In this document: in pieces, positions 10,714 to 25,700 of the stretch
How the letters are laid out: each line of letters begins with the position of its first letter
Position numbering within the stretch: the stretch's first letter is position 1
Assembly: GCF_964355755.1 (NCBI RefSeq)
Contig: NC_092676.1
Coordinates: forward strand, 10,462,288-10,522,287
From: Antedon mediterranea
Lineage: Eukaryota; Echinodermata; Crinoidea; Comatulida; Antedonidae
Length of the DNA stretch: 60,000 nt
Reading direction: 5' to 3'
Program-made: the position numbers and the translations under genes
Notes under the pieces: model-generated
Databases searched by the model: none
Seen by the model: only the letters and a program-made list of their open reading frames with translations
What the model was told of the DNA's origin: nothing

Positions 10714-13700
10714 CTGAAAATATAATTAAAATACATTATAATATACTATGCATTTTGAATCCATGGCACTTTGCTATTTGATGATAAATAGAAAATGCCG
10801 AATGTTACTACAGTGTCTTCATGCGTGATAGAGGGCGAAATTTCGATTAACCTAGAACATTTTACACAGGTTGGTATTTCACAGTGTAAATACATTCATT
10901 AATGGGTCGTGAAATAAAATTTATCCGGGTTTTTTTGTTGCGCTTGGCGATGTAAACAAGGGTATTAGACAAAAATTATGAACTTAACAGAAAAAAATTA
11001 CCTGCATTCTGAATCTTCTATAATTTTTGTTTTTTCCATGACTTTTTCAATATCTATTTCAAGTTGCTAAGAAGTAAAGAAGATATTTTTTTAATGAAAT
11101 ATACATTTTCTTCTCTAATTTTCAACAAACTAAAACTAATTTTGCACAATACCAAAATCTAATTCCAAATGTTACATGGTGTTTTAAGAAATTACACATT
11201 TATTGTAATTTACTTTAAATTATATCATTATTTAATTAATCTATTAAAAGTATTAGTTAACACAATTGGTCAATAACTGACTTCTTTAATTGGAAGTTTG
11301 TATCCTATAATAATTACACTAATTGTTAATTACTTATTTGCCTGTCACGTGGGGGATTAAATGTGAATGTATATAAAGGCATAAATGTAAAAGGAACCCT
11401 AAAGACAATAAAGTAACTTGGACAGCATTATGGCTGACAATATTGTGAAATTAACTAAAAAATATTTAAATTTTATTATATTGTATGTACTAAAATAATT
11501 GTTTAAAAAACACTAATTATAATCACCCATAGAATAAGCAAATGTACGCTTGAATGACGTCTGTCTATGGGATTACATGGAGCTTTAGTGTTGTAAAATA
11601 GCACCTAGCAATTCATTCATCTATCTTGTACAGTATAGCTGCGCTATACAACTAAACTAAACTTTCGTCTAAAAAAACGCCATGGCCTGACTATTTACCT
11701 GAATGGTTTTTTCAAGGTATTCATTAGTACTGAGAACCTTTAATACAGCAATTTCCATCTCTTTCACGCCGTGTTCCAGATGTTTACACACAGCACTTGG
11801 TACATAGCCACTTTGAATCTGACTTCTGGTCTCTTTCATGTCCTCTACCAGTTCCAGAATACCAACATGTAACGCTGCTATCTGATCCTCGAAGCTCTTT
11901 AGTGTTAAGTCTTTACTTTTTGGTTCATCTCGCTGGACTGGTTTTGAATCTGGTATGGGCTCCGTTTCCAAGTTCTCTCTTTCAGTTTGAACAGACATTC
12001 GTAATCTAAAAATAAAATATCTGGAAACTGAATAGGGGATCATTAGAGCAAATTAAATAAATCATGTAGTAAGTTTAAAAGTGCACCACGCAGTGGTTTT
12101 ATGTTGGTGGATAACATGTTTGCCTTCGATTCCAGGAGCCTGCATTCAAATCCGTTGACAGTTGATTTTGTTCCCATTTATTATCACAGTACAGTATTAT
12201 TTTGCAGTAGGGTACTGGACTATCATACCGAAAGAACCAGAGTAGATTTCCAATAAAAACGACTCCCAGGTAAATGAATGCCTGGTTGAAAACTGAGGAA
12301 GATAAGGTGGCTTGGAAAGGAACTGTTTATCTTTTAACGTGATTTGATTTGAAAATCATTGTAAAAATGACATTGATGATAATAGATTAAAAAGGGTTAG
12401 CTTATTTCCATAGTATAACACTTAAATATTTAAAAAATATATAATGAAAATTAATCTAATATTGAAAATACTGAAATTTGATTAACATTTACTACTCTTT
12501 TCAATTTGCTAATCGATTGAGGTAGGTTTGTAGGTGTTAAAATTGATAAACATTTAATTTGGATCAATAATAATTACTAATATATATTAATTAAAAATAA
12601 TAGAAAAAACCCAGGTATTTTATTCAAATGTTGTATCCACAGATGTATTTAAAAATATTTATTCAATTAAGTATTGCATGAAATAGAAGTCTGGGGTAGC
12701 TCCTATATAACATATTAAACCTATTTATATTATTCAAAAGATGTGTATGCGATGCATTACTTTTTCTGATTGTATGACTGCGTCATCTCAATTATTTAAA
12801 CATTTTAATATTTACATAGATTATACGAATTATGTTAATTTTGTTTTTGATTTATTTTTATTTTCTCCAATTTGACATTGGTGAATAAAGAATAATAGAA
12901 ATATATTAATATAATCAGATTTAGAAACTGAAAAACCATTGATACTACTTCTTTTCATCTTGGTGGTTAGAAACCTTTTAGTCAATTAAGGCACCGATTT
13001 ACCATAAATAAATCTAAAAGCTAATTTCACATCGCACCTGGAGACGGCTCTGCAAAAAATATTGAGGAAGATGGGTTCAGTGATAAAGCATAAGATTGCT
13101 CGATGTGAAAGCACTCAAGATTTATTTGTAAGGAATCCAGGCAAAAGCTTTATGAACATATGGTTTAACTTAAGCTGGCAAATTCTATCATCTAGACATA
13201 TTGTAGATGACCAATTTTATGCCCAGGCTTGTACAATATGAGCTCCTAACCTAACCCTACTGTACAATCAGAATTAATACAAGACTTGTGATCTTTACCA
13301 TACAGTATTATTATAATGTGAACTTTTCAAAGGACAAAAATATGGTAAAAAGCATGAGATGTCTAGAAGCATCTTATAATAACTATCAGTGATAATGAAA
13401 TTAAGTGTTGTATAGTACACTAAACTTCTTCCTCATATAATAACAATTAATAATTTGCAATGATTATTATCAGCCAGTGGGGATAACAACATGAAAGTAT
13501 TAACTCATAAATAATTTATGAACACTTTCATGTTGTTTTCCTATTTCCAGATGATGATCCTGATTAAAACAGAACAACTACATTATTGTCTAGTAACCGT
13601 ATGCATCTGAATTCACCTTTTAACCTAGTGGTAGGTGATGCAGAGTTAAAAACGGGGTAAATTAAAGTATTTTAATTTAGACACTTTCCTTGCAATTGTT

Positions 13701-16700
13701 GAAAATGAAATTTTGTAAAATAAAACATATTTATTTAAAAAACATTAACCCAGGTCATTCCTCTTAAATGTATGTTCATATGGTTAAATTTGATAAAAAG
13801 AGAAAAACAATGTACCCTACTCAGAAGTAGTTTGCATTGGCCGTGCTCTACCAGAAGTGCCAAGGCCTACTGTGGTATCTTTTTAGGCTCTACTCCCAGC
13901 CTAGTCTTGGAGTCTTCTGTAATCATTTTTCTATTTCTGTGATATAAATTATATCACAGAAATAGAAAGGTATAAATATCTTGGTGTTATACAGATTCAG
14001 ACAATATCAATGAAGTATAATCAAAAAGGGAAATAGAATTATACCAGTACTATTATATAAACACATTAGGCATAGAACATTAATTCTAAACCGCCTGGTA
14101 ATATACTGAAATTTAATTAAATACTTTGAAATGATAAGATGAGGAAATCTGTGAGAATGAGAAAAAGTCGCCCCAACCGAGATTCGAACCGGATGTCCTA
14201 ACCATCAGATCACTTGGGCTTTCATAGTTCAAACCCGATTGGATAGTAATTCTTTAACATTCTCAGTGTGGTACGGCGGAACAGCACTAGTTCCTTAAAT
14301 CACTTTAAACAATACTTAACTGCTGCATGGAGACTACACTTAATATATAATAATAAATAACTATTTTACCCCCCCCCCCCCCAAAATATAATCTACTAAC
14401 TTTTATTTTACCATTTATTTAATTAAGTAATAACGACAAATTTTTTCCTTTTCCCAATTGACTATCGCACCAAAAGTGGGGTCCTCACAGAAGCAAAATG
14501 AAAACATCATTATCATCATCAGCTGGTATTTATATAGTCTGGGTTCCAGACGGAGTTTTGTCTTAATATTAGTAAAAAGATAAATATTTTGGCACGTTTC
14601 ATACGTATACTACTTGATTTTGGATACTCCGTCTGGGGAAACATGCACAAGTCACATGGTTTGACACCAAGAATTCTTGGTGCATACGATTATCCGGTTG
14701 ACTAGTTTCAGCTGCATGCGATTGGCTACTCACTCGTACACCGTTTTAATATTCATATTTCAGAATTTCAAAGACTCAACAACTAAGATGATGCGCATGC
14801 GCTATGTTACGTTTAGACAATGTGTACTTGGGTACATTTATGAAAGTTTCTGAAGGCTAGAAATTATTTTATATGGCATGCCTAGTACTAGTAGTCTGGT
14901 AAACATTTGATGGGATTTTTCCCAAGAACATGAAAACTCGTCTTGATATGATAGGCTAGCTTCTCCGCAAATCAAACATTGAATGGATCATTTTGATTTC
15001 CCACCCAGACCCTGTCCTGTTCTGTGTGGTGGTGTAGCCCTGTTGTGTGCCGGTGGTATGTAGGCCTACTTTATTGGTGTTTTATTTGGCAGGTCATACG
15101 TGCGAGTTGAGTAAGACCTACGAAAGAGGCCTAGGCCAAGGACTAAACAATTAATAAACAAAACAACTTGGCATATACGATTTAGTATATTTCAACAGTC
15201 TCGATCGTACATTCAGCACTGTCACGTCCGTACTCGATCTTTTTCATTTTGAAACAAAATGATCATTGGTTGATTCGAAATCCATATTTACATACCGCTC
15301 GCCCCATATAGCCAAATACGGTATGATAAACTACGTCATTCTTATCGGATGTTTGCGGTCTGCAAATCGATTTCTATACGTGTTTCACAAGTCTGTATTT
15401 TGAGACAAAAATCGCGGTCGAAATAAAAAAAAATAAAAAAAAAAGATAATACAGACTTGGGGCAAGTCTAGTATTTATACTATAACGAGCCACTTGAAAT
15501 AATTAGAATTGACTTGCATCCTACTGGGCTGAATTGCGTACAGTACAGGTGTGGACAACACATTGCACAACTTTCTTCTCCCCCAAGGGTCCCTTTATGT
15601 CGAGGGCTGCCACCAAATGGAGCCATTCTGTCTGACCAAAATGACCGGGGCTGCATGAAAAAGTTTGGGGTAACCCCCTACTCTTCCGAAAGATGTACTG
15701 TACTGTATTAACCAGATGTGTACACTGGACCTCCAGTTTTAAGTCCTTATCCGAGAAGACTCGTTCTACAAATAGAACAATGGTTGAGAATTACCTTGAA
15801 CCTGAACCGATTGTATATCCTATTATTATAGTTTGCGGCGCCCTTTTTGTCCACATAAAAGTGGTCTCTATATTCAACTCGATTTCAATTCAGTCCAGTT
15901 AAATCATGAGAAGATGTTTTTAAACCTTTGACATTTAGGTTTTGCATTTAGTGTAATTTTTTAACTTAATAACAGACTTGTCATCACTAATATAAATAAG
16001 ATTAAATAAGATAGGCCTAAGACGCTTTAAATAGAAATCAATGACATCAACTCTAAACTGCAACAAACAAATACCCAGAACAAAGGCAGTCTGTACAGTA
16101 AACTCACTAATGCATCACAGTTTATGAGTGTAATGGTACAAATAATGCAATGAGGTGAATGATGAAAGGTTATATTTCAACGAGGCAAAGCCGAGTTGAT
16201 ATATAACCTTTCATCATTCTGTGAGGAATAGTATATAAAATTACATCGGGAAAACTGATATAACACTTTTTGTTTGAAAGTGAAACCCAATAGCCGAATT
16301 GTTGTGAGTAAGCTCTATAACTGTGCCCATGTTGCAAGCCGTAAAACGTGGAAGTTATAGTTTCAAACGATGTTTAAAAACTAAATAATGTATTAATTAT
16401 AGAAATTAGGATGGTATTTATTTGAATAAACACCCAATACCTCCCCAATAAAACATCACTAGAATAACAATCTTCCAACACACCACCCCCCCCCCCCCCC
16501 ACCAACATTAGTATACACACAATAATTGTATTATATTTATAACACAAAATGTTATACTATTTGTAGTAAAATTCATCGGGCTGTTATCTCAAATTTACCA
16601 AGCATTTGTTATTCTTTTTTATATTTTTGATATACTGAAAATAAAAACTGTTATTTGAATATAAAATTAGAAAATTTTAAATTTATAATATATTTTGTTT

Positions 16701-19700
16701 TAACCCCAAAAAAAATGTTTAGATTTTTTCATTCTTCATAAATTTAATTAAGAATGATAAACTGAAGGGCCCTATTTTTTAGCCTTACTATTATTATTAT
16801 TAATGATAAAGTAACAATTACAAAAAGTGTACAGGGTTTAAGGTGTTTACCATTATTATGCTAATAAAGGCAATACTGTACATTTGAAACATTTACAATT
16901 ACTGTACACTGTACCTTTCGTTTTCTTCTAAGAGTTCTTTGGCTCGGAGTTCAATTTGCTGTACAGTGCTTTGCTCGTTGTTTACTTGGCCTGGAACAGA
17001 TGTACCACTTGCAGCTAATCCCCGCACTTGGTTATAAAGTAATCGACTCTGTTGCTGTGGCTGTGTGTCTAACAGTGATCCAATATACTCATCATATTCA
17101 TTCTAAATCATAAGACAAATGTAATTTTAATTAACCAATTGAACTGAGTTGTACAGTACAGTATGTTATAGTAAAGTTATAGAGTTTCAACTGTAATAAA
17201 AAACATGAGCTACAGTATCAATCAACATTCATATTCATCTTTATTGCAATCAAAATATTGAAATATAAGATTGGATATTTACCATTCATTTTAAAAAGCA
17301 AAAAACAAAGCCGGATACCCAACCGTGCAAGAAAAAGGCAAACATAAAAAATACTATAGACTTAAAGGATAATACAGTATGGCAGGTACATACAGTAGGT
17401 TTAAAAACTATACTAAAGGATGCGTCGATCTTTCCCCCTTAGGAATGCCAACTGAATAAAATATCATTTTTTGCAGCATCTAAGTTATTGATGTTTCAAA
17501 GAAAAGACTTCCTTTGTCATATTATTCTTAGCAGTATTGCTGTTAAGAAATTAACATTTCGGAAGGAGATTACTGTAGAGTATGCACCTTTAGCCAATTT
17601 CTGTCCCTGATCATAATTTCAAAAGTACAATTTAGGTGCAACTAGCAATTGTCACATTTTTTAATTCGCTGATGATAAATCTATAGTAGGCAAAATTACA
17701 AAAAATGACAGAAGTAACTATAAACAGGTCGATGATCTTTAAATGGTGTCATGAGAATGATCTTGTGTTGAATGTAAATAAAACGAAAGAAATTCATATT
17801 GATTTCAGAAATAAACAAAAATGAAAAGTTTCCACTAAATATCCAAGGCAAAGAAGTTGAAAGTTTTTAGGTGTTCACTTTGCAGATGACTTTAAGTGGA
17901 ATAAACATCTTGAAAAATGTTTTAAAAAAAATGATCTCAAAATATATCTTTCTTATGCTGATACAATTTGGTATTGTATGGTATTTGTATGGCACAATGG
18001 CTGTTCCAATGAAGATAAAAACAAGTTACACATGCTTAAAAAATCATAACCAACTATTCTATTAGTACTTTGTATGCTGAACGTTGACTTGATGATCCGT
18101 GATGGAGGGGGATTTCACTATGTAGTTTAAAGCCCTATTCCCTACGTTTTTTAGATCTAATTTAAGATCACAAACTATATTTAATGTAAAAATAATACTA
18201 TATGGTCCTATTGCGATAACTTTTTTCGTCTTTAAACGGTTAAAAATGTGAAAAATAAATCGATTCTAATAATTATAGCGGCCCGCTATAAATCCCAAAG
18301 TGCATTGCGCGCGGATTGATATTTTTGTTTTTCACCTGTAATTCGCCCACTTTTCGATCGATCGTGAAGCCAAAACAAATGGAAGACTCCTAACTTTTCA
18401 GCGAAAATACCGGGTTTTCCCCAATTTGTATCAACGGAGTCTGGCAAAAATAGAAAGACAATTAATGCAGCAACTATACAACGTCAGGCTAGGTATATAG
18501 CTAGCGTACGATGTTCGTACGTTGTCGATGTTTACCAGCTAGGCCTACAAAACTAAGCCTAGCTAGGCTAGGCCTAAGAGTAAGACCGTCCACGAGAGGT
18601 CGATCGCCGCGAGCATTGTTTCTCACTTTTTATCATAATTTACCATAAAACGTACATTTAAGACAAGGAATGACATGGTTTAATGTTTTTAAAGTGATAT
18701 ATATGTATTATTTTCCAAAAAACGTCCAAAATTGCAGGGAAGGGGTCTTTAAGTTCTATTTACTTATTGTTAGCCGAAACCGTTCAATTCATTTCAATGT
18801 AAATGTTTTTTATTTACAAATGACAAAAATAAATTTACTTACTAAAGATTTAAGTGATTAACACAAATTTCCAATTACACACCAATAATGTATGCTGTAG
18901 TCTGTATTAATTACTAATGGCAAATGCACAACTCTCTCATATAATCAATCAAAAACAACAGAATACTAATTAATTCTTCAGACTCAACTGTGCAAAAATA
19001 GAAGTAAAAAAAAAAGATGAAATCGAAAGTGATGGAAAATGAAGTCTTCAGCTGAGTCCCAAGTAACACACTGCTGCAATGAAATTGGTGGGGAACATTG
19101 GTACTGCCACAAGGGAAGTGCTTTCTGGGTCCGCTCATTTCATGTTCATGTATTGTACTCGCTGAACTCCAAGAGTTCAATTGTACACTCATTCTTGGGT
19201 TACATGCTGCGCATACACATTCATTTCTTGTCTTTAAATGCATTCAATTCTTGCTACTTAATACAGCTTCTAAACAGTTATAAACCATTCATATGTCTTA
19301 AACCATTTAAATTAAAATTTCTAGAGACAGCCTTTATTTACTACACACAGACCATAATATATATATATGCACAAATATGATACTGCAGAGATTTTATATA
19401 TTTTTTTAAAACATGTTGCTAATTAGTCTTATATGTATTTAAATGAACATATATTTTACAATCATGTAAGTTGTTGATATAGGTAATATGTAAGATAATA
19501 TTAAGAATGAAACCCCAGCGGAATTTTTTTCTGACCTTAATAAATGTAATTTATGTACCAAAAATAGACACCAAATTGTGACATAAAAATCTTATAAAAC
19601 TAAATTATGTTTTCAGAGGTCACCAATGATAATATTTATGTGTTTTTTGTGTGTGCATTATGCATTATGTGTTGCTCTATGAGATCGTTTTAGAGAATGT

Positions 19701-22700
19701 GAAAAAATAGCAAATTATGTAATTTGATTCGAATGGTAAACACAGGCTTATGTTCGTAACATGTCGTGTCAAGAAATGTTACGAACATCATATGGGGCTA
19801 GCTTGCGAGTTAACATAGGTTTATTCAATCAACGAATTATTTGTAATTTATATCTTATCTAACTAAAACATTGGAAAGTTTAATCATTTTGTATGGCTAT
19901 TTATATCAGTTAAAAAAAAACAATTCAAAACATGTTTACGTGTCGTGTCAAGTCTGTTACGAACATCATTTGGAAGATTAGACAGGCCCACACCACATGT
20001 GCAGAGTGCTAGTCTGTCATCACTGGTTGTTGATAAGGAAGCCCCAGCAGTACAACTAATATACACAATAAAACGTCTGGATACAGGTCAAATGTCACTG
20101 CTACAGATGATAACACCTTTCGTGTCAACTTTTTTTGCGCTGTGTTACGCACATCATATTACTTTATTATCATCAAATATCCTATCACATTGGAACACAA
20201 TCAAGGTATGCTTTCAAATATTATTGTAATATAAGTATCTATGGACACTAATAACCTTTGATTTTTTACTTAATGGTAGAAATTTATGTTAAAATCATAA
20301 TTTACTTAGTGCTTTTTACAGTTCCCTGGGTGTAAACAAACATTTTTCAGCCGATACTTTGGGGTCAGCTGTTACGAACATCTATGTAAACATCTGCTTT
20401 TTGCCAAATAAAACACATCTTTCTTCGTTGTTTTAACCATAACAAATTTAATTTAAAATCATCATGTTGATTTTGTATTTTAAATAAATATAATTTTGTG
20501 TGAAGTTGTATTATATTACGTAGTTCCGACTGTCAATTGATGCATTGTTGACGTTCGTAACTTTGACACAATTACCCTCACTGAATAATCATGTCGCCTG
20601 TTACGAACATAAAATTAAATTCATACATGCTGTCCTTTGCTAATAACACGTATCCTAAAGTGTGTTGATCAACATAAAATACAATTATAAGTCAATACAT
20701 TTATTAAGTATTCTGCAATAAATGTATTACGTTTTGATAAGTGTAATTTTCCTATGTTTATAGAGATGTTGTTGATGTTCGTAAAACATGTTTACGTGTG
20801 TCGTGTCAAGTCTGTTACGAACGTCATTTGGAAGATTGACCCACACCACATGTGCAGAGCGCTAGTCTGTCATCGCTGGTTATTGATAAGGAAGCCCCAG
20901 CAGTACAACTAATAATATACACAATAAAACGTCTGGATACAGGTCAAATTTAAAGCTGCGATGACGTGAATCAACAGTCAAAATTGTTGGTGTCTTTGTT
21001 ACCAACATAATCAACTATTGAATTTTGTATTTATTATACAGAGCTGGGTTTACAAACAACCATATGGTATGTTCAAAGTGAGGTTTGAACTTGCTAATTG
21101 CAAGTAGGCATCTCATTCTTTGTTCATGTTCTTGCAAAGTTTCAGGCAAATTGTTGAAGAACTGTTGATGATGTGCGTAACGGTGTCAACTAATTTACGG
21201 ATTATAATAAATGTGTGCAAAACATGAAATTTTTTTTGTGTGTGTTTTTGTCTTTCTATTAAGTATAAGTATCATTCAGATATCAAATAAAGAAAAAAAA
21301 AGTACTCACCTTGGAGAGGCAGTTTTCTAAATGACACCATGTTACGAACATAATACATCCAACATAGTAAGCTTGTGATCTCAATTTTCCCGGGAAGTTG
21401 ATACTTGACTATCTTTATGTTTTGTATTATGTTTGTTGGGATATGTAAATTCAAAATAAGATTGACTTTATTGAATTACGAACAATTCTAATTTTTTGTT
21501 GTCATGTCACATTTTTTGTTGCAGTATCAAATTTGTGCATATATATTCGTACGAAACAAATTTGTAGTGATTAAAACAATGAAGTAACCAAGTTTTCTGC
21601 TGTTATTTTATATATATAAATCCAAAGGCAAATTACTGAAAAAAATGACAATGCTGTGGGTATCAGTGGCTGGATCTCAATAGAGGATACAAAAAAAAAA
21701 AGCGAAAAGCTAAATCAAACAAATATTAACTTTGCTGGCTGTTTACTTTATCGTTTTGATTTAGCTTTTCGCTTTTTTTTTGTATCTCCATTGAGATCCA
21801 GCCACTGATACCCACAGCATTGTCATTTGTATCTCCATTGAGATCCAGCCACTGATACCCACAGCATTGTCATTTGTATCTCCATTGAGATCCAGCCACT
21901 GATACCCACAGCATTGTCATTTGTATCTCCATTGAGATCCAGCCACTGATACCCACAGCATTGTCATTTGTTCAGTAATATATAAATAGCATTAATTAAA
22001 ATAATTAATATTAAATTAACAAATATTATTATCTGTTGTAAATATTTCAGTGTGTAAGTAATAATTATAATATACAATATTATTGTTTCTAATTTTATAA
22101 TTAAGCTACTGTATTACATGGATTGTAACCTCATGATTTGCACTGTACAACAACAGCATAATAATCTTATCAGATTGTTTATTAACTTTAAGCTAGGCCT
22201 AGCTAAGCCGTCTGCTCAGCCTAGCTAGCCTTGAATTTTTTGTCTAGGCCTATATGCATTCATGGGTTTGAAAATTCTTGGTCGTTTCGCCCCATTTATC
22301 ATTCCTGGGTTTTCTCACACATTAGAATTGTGAAACACAAAATCCTATACAGAACAAGAGTAGTAAAGCGATGTGAAAGCTTAGGCCTGACTCTGAAAAG
22401 CAACTATTCAGGCACCCTATCATGGCCCATATGGGTAGGCCGAGGTTGGGTGACAGCAGAACAAACGTCACTGCTGAGTGTCAGCCTAGCAGCTGGAGCC
22501 CAAGCAGCATCGGTACATACCTACACTCTAGTAGGCCTAGGCCTAGCTTTATTGAATATAAAGCCACATCTTTCTCAAATCTCGTTAGATTTGACATTTT
22601 AGTATTAAGTCTCATAATCACATTATTACACTGTGAAACATGATAGGGTCACATTCAGAATGTTTTAATATACTTTTTGCCCGTCAAAAATAACATCGCG

Positions 22701-25700
22701 ACAAAATAACAGATCGCCAGCTGCAGTAGTGTGATTGTGAAAAATGTCACGTGATCATACTCCCTAGCAAAATAAAAAAACCCAATTGGACCCGAACGGG
22801 GTAAAGTGTCTATTTACGCAAAATTGCGCAATGTATACGCGATAACTATACCAGAAATAGAAAGATCTGGAAAAATTACATAAAACTACATTTAAAATTT
22901 TTTTTTTAGTGAGGAAATTAATTTTTTAGGATTATTCAAATATACCCCCCTTTTGCATGTAAAAGAATAGGAAATTACAAGGTATCCCCCCAAAACGCAA
23001 AAAGGCGTGATTTTCAAGAAACTCGTACTCATTGAAAAAAAATTCAAAAAAATATGAAGTATGGGGGATGATATTTTTAAATAATAGTTGAAATGTATGA
23101 AAAATAGTAATTTTCTGGGTGGAGCTCCACTTTAATGCTGAAAACCCCATAACTCCTAACAAATTCAGTAAACAAGAGTTAGGGTTATTTTCAACCGACT
23201 AATCACAATACATTTTTCCTCTATGTGGTTAAATTCAGCCTTCATCTACATCAGGAGGCCTTTTTTATTTGATTTTTTTTTTTTAAAAACAATAGAAATT
23301 TGGCTGTACTATATTTATAAAAAAATGCTGAGGTATGCTTTATTTACGGCAAATTATGTCATTTTGTTCTAATTTTGTAGGGCTGAGATCTGCGGCCTAT
23401 ATACAGTTGAAATAATGATAAAAACATGTGGGTAAGAGCACATGAATATATGCAACTAGAAACAACCTGACGCACTTCTATTTTGTAAAGATATTCGTAC
23501 GCTATGGGTCTGAACACCTCATTTTTTTCTTTGCGGTTTGTAATGTGACCTTGCTAGTAACATTGTATGCTAAAAGTAAAACAGTCTAATGCCATGCCAT
23601 GCCATTGAACAGCCCACTGGTAGGATAGTCTTTGAAACCGTCCTTAAAACACATTAATCACACACATCAGTCATGCTGCTAAATAGTTGAAAACCTCACT
23701 TTTTGAGGTTTTTAAATACAACGCCTAATGTGGATATTTGTACACTAAAATGTTTCTAAGGGCCTGTTTCTGCTGCATAAAAATAACCGGTTAAAATCGG
23801 TGTGAATAAATTAAAATCGGTGTGAATAAATTAACTCCATTTTCTAGGCAGCAGAAACAGAACAAATTTGAGGTAACCGGTTAAAAGGCAGCACAAAATC
23901 ACCGGTTAAAAACACCAATTGAAATCGGTGTTAGAACGCCGTTTAACCATTTATCGCTGAGCAATTCTTAGCTGCAACACAAAATAACGGTTATTTGATT
24001 GACAGCTGTGACCCCGAGTTAGCTACCGTCGCGTACCATGTGTGTTTTCCTCATGGATTTGACAGTCGAACGAAGTTCGTGAACATGTATGTGGATGAAT
24101 GAAATCACAAGATATGTTATTCAGTTGTGGGGGAAGAGAAAGTACGGGGAAGGATGGCAGGCAATAGAATAGAAAGGATTCACAAATATATAAAAGCATT
24201 TTTGCCAAAGTGAAAGGGTGGAGTTCCGGACTACCCAAGCTAAACAATTTGAGGCGTTAATACACGCTCGCGAAGGGTATAGTCCTATAAACACCAAAAC
24301 GGAAACAAAAGGGACTCGGAATGTTGCAAATACCTACCAAACGAAAATACAGTAGAATGGTTAATTAATTATGAAAACCCAAATTTTATAGCAAAAATCG
24401 TCCGAATTTATGTTAAAAAGGATGAATTAACATAAAAAAAACTAAAACCAAACGAGCGTATTTATGGCACGCCTTTAGTGCCTTTAATAGGAGAACAATC
24501 TTACCTTGATCGTTTTACATAATCTAATTTCGACCGAAAACAAAGGTTATCAGAGCCTTTTACAATATATTTTATTTCATATTACGTTCGGTGCAAACTG
24601 AGATCCCGAACCAGCGCATGCGCAGTAACCAGTCATAGCGAACAGCGTACTAGCATCGTGTACAACACGTTGCTAATTTATGTGTGTAAAACCAACGTTT
24701 TCACGAAGTTTGCAGTCAATATATGCCTAGATACATAATTGATTATCTAGGTCATATTACCCAGACATGGCAGAATTGGAAGAAGCAACATCAAAATCAT
24801 CCCCGAAGAATCAGGAGGAGATAATATTTGAGGGGAAGAAGCATACGAAACCAAAAGTAAAAAAGGCCTCCTCCTTGGTAACCGAGGGGAGACTGTGCGC
24901 GCTCGAGGAGCGCGCTGAGCAAACAAACAACTTGCTACAGCAGCTTGTTCAGAACCTGAATGGGCCTAGGCCACAGGTTAGTTATGAAAGCCAGGAAAGT
25001 TTTTCCGGCGATAATGATAGGTTGTCAGTAGATTTTTACTACTCAGGTTTCCATTCATGCAATACACCAAGAAACCAGACAAGCGATATTAATAATGATA
25101 TTGATATTAATACTGTTCTCGACGATGGTTCGGCCTTTGGCTAAGCCTATTATGGCCTCACCTCCAGGTTTTGCTGCACGATTTGCGTCAGCAGAGGAAA
25201 CAGGACCCGAGATTACCAAGGAATTGTCAGACAGTATAACTTACTTGCTCCATTCTCCAATGGATGAGAATATACAACTGGAGTTTTCTAAAGCATATCT
25301 GGTTCCAGATAATGCAAAAGCACTAATAGTGCCCAAAGTATACCCGACCCTGTGGGACAGGATATCCGGAAAATCAAGGTCTTTAGATCTGAAGCTTCAA
25401 CGGATACAGAAGCCTCTCATAAAAGGCATCACAGCTCTAGCCCATGCATTGGAAAATGAGCATAATGAACGATCTCTAGATGCACTTGCCTTATTGGCAA
25501 ATGCAAATTACGAGTTATTGGGACTACGAAAAGAAGTCCTAAAACCGGAGATTAACAAGGATTATAGACATCTCTGTAAGCCGACTACAAAACCAACAGA
25601 ATTTCTGTTCGGAAATTTAGGGAAATCTGTAAAACGGCTTGATGAAAAGAGGAAGGCAACGTCCGGACTCCTAAAGACCAACAATTGGGTCATTAAAAAC

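Noticed and set aside
19039-19380. 113-residue + strand open frame overlapping a 109-residue - strand frame
   Set aside because: Neither has a motif; mutual overlap and AT-rich composition point to chance.
22231-22643. Overlapping + strand open frames of 123 and 73 residues
   Set aside because: No recognisable family, no splice context, and TAGGCCTA-rich repeat sequence inside.
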